Shown piece after piece: positions 58,030-64,000 of a DNA stretch of 64,000 nt. The first letter of the stretch is position 1; each line of letters starts with the position of its first letter. Source of the stretch: Bretschneidera sinensis (Eukaryota; Streptophyta; Magnoliopsida; Brassicales; Akaniaceae); the NCBI GenBank assembly GCA_023935145.1, contig CM043700.1:20001-84000 (forward strand), written 5' to 3'. A program made the position numbers and the translations under genes. The notes beneath the pieces were generated by a model, which worked only from the letters and a program-made list of their open reading frames with translations, searched no databases and was not told where the DNA came from.

Positions 58030-60044
58030 ATATTTTTTATAAGCAAAATTGTATTTAAAAGTACCAAGAGGATGCAAAGGCTAATTACAAGAAATGAGCT
58101 CCACAAAATCTAAAAGGTCAACCTCATTTACAAAAAAATTCTCTTTAAACAAAAAATTAAGGGCGCTAAACCATCTATCTTTAATTACTTCTATAGGCCT
58201 CTCTTAGCCATCAAACGCTCGACAGTTCGTCTCATTTTACACAATCCAAAAAATAAAGAGGAGATCAACACGTAAACCTTCTTCATCTCTTTAGAGGCCC
58301 GCAAACCACTCCAAGCCTACACTTCATCTTTCACGGATCCAACAACCACCCAAGAAACCCCCTAAAACCCTATAAGCTATCTCCCACAAACTTCTAGCTA
58401 AGTACAAATCAACAAAAGATGAACACGGACTCGACACAACCTTTGCAAATGTAACACCTATTAACAAGCATTTTCTCTTTTTTTTGGGGCAAATTTTCAA
58501 TAGTAAGAATCTTCTCCCAATAGGCTTCCCACACAAAAAAAAAAAAAAAAACTACTTTCTTAAGGACACGAGAACACCAAATAGCTTTACAAGGGAAGTT
58601 GTGAAAACCCTCCGAAGTAGCCCCTTCAAGGAGAATATTATAAAAAGATTTTATCTCAAAACCTTTGTCTAGGTTAGGCCTTCACCTAGCCGAATCCTCT
58701 CTATTTACATCTATCCTAGCACAGTATAAAGACTCCAAGAATTTCTCACCCATCTCCATCTCCCAATCATGGACATTGCTAATGAAAGACACATTCCAAG
58801 AACTCGCATCATTAGCGAAAGAGATGCACGAACCAATGAGAGCTAGTGTATCTTGCACAATATCAAAGATGACCAGAAATCGGTCTTTGAGGGGCGTGTT
58901 TCCAAACCATGTGTCAAAGCAAAGACAAGTTCTTTCCTCATTGCTCACCAACATGGATACACAAGGAGAGAACTTCTCTCACCCTATCTGAATTCACTTC
59001 CACACCGTCACACCATAGTTCCTTTCACCTTCCTAGACATCCACCAATTAGGATCCAACCCAAACTTAGCTACCACCACTTTCCCCCAAAGATGATCTCT
59101 CTCTACCACAAATCTCCATAACCATTTACCAAGAAGAGCTTTATTGAGAGGGAGAGAGATTTAAGACCGAGACCATTTTTCTAAAGGTTGCTTAACCCCA
59201 CCCCACCACACCAAGTGATACTTGTATTCCTCCCTTGTATTTCCCCAAAGGAACCTTTTTTGGATGCTCTCCAATTTGTTAGTCACCAAACTAGGAATAG
59301 AAAAAAGAGACATAAAGTAAATAAGAAGGCTAGAAATAGCGCTCTTGATAAAGGTGAGTCTTCCTCTTTTGAAAGATATTGATTCTTCTACTCGGCTAAC
59401 CGTTTCTCAAACCTCTCCATAATATGATTTCAAACACTTTTATCTTTAAATTTAGCCCCAAGAGGAAGGCCAAGATAAGTAGTAGGAAGTGAACCCATAA
59501 CGCACCCCAACAACCATGCAAGAAAGTGGCCATTGATATTCTCACAAAGAGGGATTAAATCACTCTTACTAGGATAAACCTTAAGCCTCGAGACCACCTC
59601 AAAACAAAAAACACATCAAAGATGCAAAATTTGCCTAACTTCCACCCCACAAAAGACAATAGTGTCATCGACAAAGAGAAGATGAGACACGTTCACATTG
59701 ACTTCATTCCTTCCCACCTTGAAGACACTCAAAAGCTCCTCATCTACAGCTTCAACCAATATCTTACTAAATGCCTTTATCACCAAAGTGAACAAGAAAG
59801 GAGACAATGTGTCCCCTTGTTTACGGTCCCTCAAAGCTTCGAAGAAACCGGTTGGACACCCATTAACAAGGATAGAGAAAGAGGCCGACAACATGCACTT
59901 GTAAACCCTATTACACCATTTGTCCCCAAAACCTATTTTTTTCAATAAATAAATCACAAAGCCCCAATATACATGGTCATAAACCTTCTCCATGTCAAGT
60001 TTACAAATCATCCCTCCCTCACTGTCTTTTAAATGAACGTCCAC
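58030..60044 (-). mobile_element. LINE (L1-type) fragment C
   Basis: The tail begins at about 58030 (TTTTTTATAAGCAAAATTGT, then AGTACCAAGAGGATGCAAAG). Minus-strand coding remnants: zinc-binding RT tail (about 58330-58540), RT-associated region (CLCFDTWFGNTPLKDRFL, about 58860-58930) and the RT core at 59616-60030 (CKLDMEKVYDHVYWGFVIYL; PTGFFEALRDRKQGDTLSPF; HLLFVDDTIVFCGVE, with VDD catalytic pair intact). It is cut at 60044 by the foldback element. Confidence 0.88.
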
Positions 60045-60260
60045 CATAGTTGTCATATTGTGAATCAAAACGTGAATTGAAATCATATTTTGGTGAATCA
60101 TGAATCGAATCGTAAGATTCGATCAATTTTTTTTCTTCAAGGTAGTAAATAACTTTTAAACATGTAAACATAAAACATGTTGAAAAATAAAGCTTCTAGA
60201 GTTGCATATACCAAAATATACTTTCATTAATTAATATATTTTGTTTTCTTATACGGGTAG

Positions 60261-62258
60261 TGATGAGAGTCATAAAATGCATCTAAACAATACTTAATTG
60301 TTAACATTTTAGGGTTAATCTCGGTCGTAATCGCACTTTTACATGTTGATAACTCTAAAGTGTTATTCATAAATCATTGACTTAATTTGATGCATTTTCG
60401 GGTGCTTTGAGTACAAAAGAGATGATAAAGCGATCCATGTTTAAAGCACCAAAAGATCTTGGGTGTCGGTGCTCGTTTTTGTTCAAGGTTTAGACATTTC
60501 CAAAAATGATTTAAAGATGATTAAAAGTCTAAACCAAGGGTGGAACAATAAATTACATTGAGTTAAAAGATTGCACACAAGTGTGTGCATCACTTTGGAA
60601 CAAGTTAAGGGTAGGCACACTAGTGTGTGCACTTCTGCATACAAGCTGAAGGAGTTTCACTAAATTGCCAGAATTTTCCGTACAGATCAATCATCTTTGC
60701 AGATTAAATTGTATTGATGTAGGAAGAACCATGGGATGAGCCATATATGCTTAGAAAGATCCGGAAGTCTATTTTCTGGAGAATTTTACGGTTTGTAAAA
60801 ATGATTTTTCTAGAGAAAGTTATGGCAGTTTTAGTAGACACAGTTCAGGCCCCCAGAACAGCTTCAACCTAGCGCCGCGCCTCTCACTGTCCAGCGCCCC
60901 AGCGCCCAGGCAAACAAGAGTGAGCCTAGGTGCCCATGAACCAGCGCCGCGCCCCTCACCAACTAACGCTACACCTTTACTTTCCAGCGCCCAGGCACAC
61001 ACTTGGACACGCGCACATGCTGTCAGACCCACCTTGACGTTCCAGCCTTCACTTTCCAGGCGCACACTTGGACAACTGCGCGCACATGCTGCTGGACCCA
61101 CCTTCATGTTCAAGCCTTCACTTTCCAGCGCCCAGGCACACGCTCAGACAAAGCCAACAGCGCGCACATGCTGCTTGACCCACCTTCACGTTCCAGCCTT
61201 CACTTTCCAGCGCTCAGGCGCACGCTCAGACAAAGCCAGCAGTGCGCACATGCTTCTGGACTCAAATTAAGGCTGTGCAAAGACAGCTCTCCCTCATGGG
61301 CTATAAATATATGCTTAAGGTTTGCAGCTGGGGGGGCTAGCTCGAAGAGAAAAAAAAGACAGTTTTTTGGTAGATACAAATTAGAGAAGTTTTTAGCATT
61401 CTGTTTAAGTTTTCGCTAGTTGGAAATCAAGGAGAGAACATCCACATTGTTCTTCCACCTTGAGCTCCATGGCCAAGAAATCAAGGGGAGAACATCTATA
61501 TTGTTTTTCCACCTTGAGTTTCATGGCTAACTAATCATCAAACAAGGGAAAGGGATGAATCGTTAGGGTTTTATTGTTCCTTATTTCCTGTTCTTGATTC
61601 ATTTGTATGGAATTATTGTTAAAACATTGTCTATGATTTACTCTTTGATTAATTAAGAAGGATTTGAGTTCATGTGATAGCTGTATTCTATATTCTTCTT
61701 CTTTTAGTTTCTCTCAATCCGGTGATTGCATCCTTCTACTCCACATAAGTCTAGTCAAGCTCTTCTTATGTCAAGTTGTTTGGATGTAATTGATTTCGGT
61801 ATATTTATCTTATAGATCGACCATTACTGTGATATCATTATTGCAATATATTGTCGTTTCTTGCTAATCTATAAGATAAATCATGTGTGCTTGAATTGAA
61901 ATCAAAGAGTAATTTGTAGCAATTATATTAGAGCTATAAATGTGCTTGATTGAATACTTTCCGATTGCCTGTTTAGGATGTGAAACTTGCAATAGAGATA
62001 AAAATTTGAATCAAGAGTGGAAATAGGGAACGAACCTAAGGAGGATTCCCGGAACCTTGTTATTTCTTATTTATATTCTTCGTTATATTCGCACAACTCT
62101 TTTACACAATATTGCATTATCAAAACTCATATTCTCTCATCTAATCATTATCGTTAGTGTTAAAGTTTACACCTTCTTTCTTAATTAACTTGTTTCCCTG
62201 TGGAATCGACACCCCAAAGTTATACTACAATAACCGTGTTATACTTTGGGCGTAATCA
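60261..62258 (+). mobile_element. Solo LTR, ~2.0 kb, nested in the foldback element
   Basis: Starts TGATGAGAGTCATAAAATGC and ends TACTTTGGGCGTAATCA, with an exact 5-bp target duplication GGTAG (60256-60260 and 62259-62263). The foldback arm is continuous once this is removed. The phrase CCTGTGGAATCGACACCCC near the 3' end resembles long LTRs of plant Ty3/gypsy Tat/Ogre-type elements, which is an inference from memory. No internal coding region. Strand is assigned from that 3' end similarity. Confidence 0.82.
60983..61262. repeat. GC-rich ~80-bp minisatellite inside the solo LTR
   Basis: Three to four imperfect units containing GCGCACATGCTG, GACCCACCTTCACGTTCCAG and CCTTCACTTTCCAGCGCCCA. This explains long open frames on both strands, which are not genes. 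Confidence 0.85.
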
Positions 62259-63189
62259 GGTAGGTGGGAACCATGGTTATTTATGTGTTTAGAATTTTTT
62301 TTTGCAATGATATGTTTAGAACTTTAGTTCAAAGCATTAGGGACTATAAGCATGCACAAAATAACAATAGATAAGTAATTTTAAAAAGAGAATCTAGGAC
62401 CAATTCCAAAACAGTGGGTTGTGGGTCAACAAAACATCAAAACCATTATTTTAAGCATGTAAACAAAACAGTAATGGGGACAAGGGACCACTACTCTTTC
62501 TCTACCTCTTTATCTCTTATGGCTCTCCGCGCATGTTGCTTTGTGTAGCTCTCTATGTCACTCTCTGTTTCACTCTCTGTCCTCTCTTGACTTTTTTTCT
62601 TCCCTCTCTCTCGTCATTTCTAAGAGAAAGAATGAGGTTTTGTTTTTGTTCTAAAGAAAGTAAGGGTTTTGATGTGAAAAGAATGGACTTTTATGTTTGT
62701 ACAACCTCTGTTTCAAAAATGGTCCCCAGCCCCTACTTACTCTTTTTATAAGTCCTTCGTCCCCACAACAGTTTTGTTTACATGCTTAAAAGAATCGTTT
62801 TGATGTTTTGTTGACCCACAACCCATTGTTTCGAAATTGGTCCCTGATTCTCTTTTTAAAATTACTTATCTATTGTTATTTTGTACATGTTTATGGTCCC
62901 TAATGGTTTGAACTAAAGTTCTAAACATATCAGTGCAAAAAAAAAATTATGAATACATAAACAACCATGGTTCCCACTTACCCACGTAAGGAAATAAAAT
63001 ATGTTAATTAATGAAAGTATATTTTGGTACATGCAACTCTAGAAGCTTTATTTTTCAACATGTTTTATGTTTACATGTTTAAACGTTATTTACTACATTA
63101 AAGAAGAAAAAATTGATCGAATCTTACGATTCGATTCACGATTCGCTAAAATAGGATTTCGATTCACAAATTGACAACTATGGATTGAT

Positions 63190-64000
63190 TTGACAAAGTA
63201 GGGGTCATGATCATATTGATTTACCATTGTCGGAACGCTCCTTTACTGGGTCAAGTTTCAGGGAAGTTTCTTCATTCTCTAGGATTGATCACTTCCTTGT
63301 CACTGGCTGTTGGGAAGCTCTCTTTTCGGGTTTGATCTAGAAGCTTTTATCGGGCCCTACCCCGGATCATCATCCTATTGTTTTTGAAGTAGGGGGCTTG
63401 CAGTGGGGCCCGACCCCATTCCAATTTGAGAGTATGTGGCTGAAAGTGAATGGCTTTCGTGATCCAGTCAAAGGGTGGCATTGTGGGTGGTTATGCTAGT
63501 TTTGTGGTGGCCTCAAAGTTAAAATCCTTGAAAGAGGATTTTAACACAAAGATACTTTCGGAAATGTGACTTCTTTGCTAAATGCTTTATTGGGGGAGAT
63601 TAATGGACTTGATGAGAAGGAGATTGTGGAGGATCTTTCAAGGGAGGACAAAGAAAGGAGGGGTTGGGTTAAGAAGGAACTATCTAAGCTCATTTCCATG
63701 GAAGAAATCTCGTGGCGTTAAAAGTCAAGAGAAATTTGGCTCCAAGAGGGAGATAAGAACACAAAGTTTTTCTATCGTATGGCCAATGCTTATCGGTGTT
63801 ATAACTTTATTAGCTCAATTGAGTTTAATGGTACTACGTTTGAGGTGGAGGCGGGTATGAAAGAGGCAATTTGTGATTTCTACAAGGATCTCAATACGGA
63901 AATATGTGATAGTAGGCCGAATTTGGATGGATTTGTTTTTTCTTTTTTTTTTTCTTTCTAATATTGATGATGAGGAAGCAAGGTGGCTTGAGCGGCCTTT
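63190..64000 (+). mobile_element. LINE (L1-type) fragment D, plus strand, runs off the window
   Basis: Reads on the + strand, opposite to fragments A-C. About 63260-63480 is the end of the endonuclease and following linker (FSRIDHFLVTGCWEALFSG, PDHHPIVFEVGGLQWGPTP); about 63560-63950 is the region between endonuclease and RT (LQEGDKNTKFFYRMANAYR, FNGTTFEVEAGMKEAICDFY). At least one stop and two frame changes. RT would follow beyond 64000. Confidence 0.82.

Larger units (their letters stand above)
60045..63182. mobile_element. Foldback element with long inverted arms, split by a solo LTR
   Basis: The left arm is in two parts (60045-60260 and 62264-about 62500) and the right arm is about 62765-63182; they are inverted copies of each other. 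Outer ends read CATAGTTGTCA; GAATCGAATCGTAAGATTCG, TTGAAAAATAAAGCTTCTAG and CCAAAATATACTTTCATTAA are shared. Removing the nested insertion leaves about 1.1 kb, mostly arms, around a ~270-bp centre of CTCTCTGT-rich sequence. No transposase. No convincing target duplication. Confidence 0.8.

Noticed and set aside
60820..61419. Long open frames of up to 138 codons on both strands
   Set aside because: They read through a GC-rich minisatellite inside a solo LTR; the protein would be a repeat of the unit in each frame.
62533..62751. 72-codon frame in the centre of the foldback element
   Set aside because: CTCTCTGT-rich low complexity, no family resemblance, and no transposase motif.

Overview
This window is nuclear DNA from a flowering plant. 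The first 5.6 kb carry Arabidopsis-type telomere repeats (CCCTAAA on the + strand, the orientation expected at a left chromosome end). The genes have spliced plant structures with GT-AG introns: an NT-C2 protein, an NF-YA transcription factor, a chloroplast RNA-binding protein of the CP33 type and an S-protein homologue. The repeats are plant Ty1-copia elements, L1-type LINEs and Mutator-like MITEs. I cannot name the species; a eudicot is likely but not shown.

Layout. 1-5600: subtelomeric mosaic in which a composite module (68-bp satellite, a spacer rich in CAGCCCACC, a long pyrimidine tract and an 18-bp GTGTGTGGCCCACCCATG repeat) alternates four times with telomeric and degenerate telomeric arrays. 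7408-11431: four-exon NT-C2 gene (760 aa). 13.3-15.2 kb: a 309-bp tandem duplication and a foldback element. 15.3-19.1 kb: decayed minus-strand copia. 19.2-19.7 kb: broken fragment of an MCTP (QUIRKY-type C2) gene. 20.7-33.9 kb: one NF-YA gene whose introns hold a Mutator MITE, a LINE remnant, a perfect hairpin and a complete old copia element. 34752-35165: intronless S1-type secreted protein. 36-40 kb: degraded LTR elements. 41026-43228: four-exon CP33-type gene. 44.1-45.5 kb: minus-strand TatD-like nuclease pseudogene. 48.1-48.65 kb: a second Mutator MITE. 49-64 kb: repeat nest of LINE fragments, one split by a young copia element (49410-54533), plus a foldback element (60045-63182) carrying a nested 2-kb solo LTR.

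How the genes relate. Four genes look intact: NT-C2, NF-YA, S1-type and CP33-type. They share no pathway. NF-YA is probably under miR169 control through a 3'-UTR site at 33782-33802 and has a 12-residue upstream ORF in its leader. The other protein-like sequences are pseudogenes or transposon proteins.

Limits. Exons were joined by eye from splice signals, reading frame and remembered family similarity. Transcript ends, promoters and repeat family names were not verified by any search.
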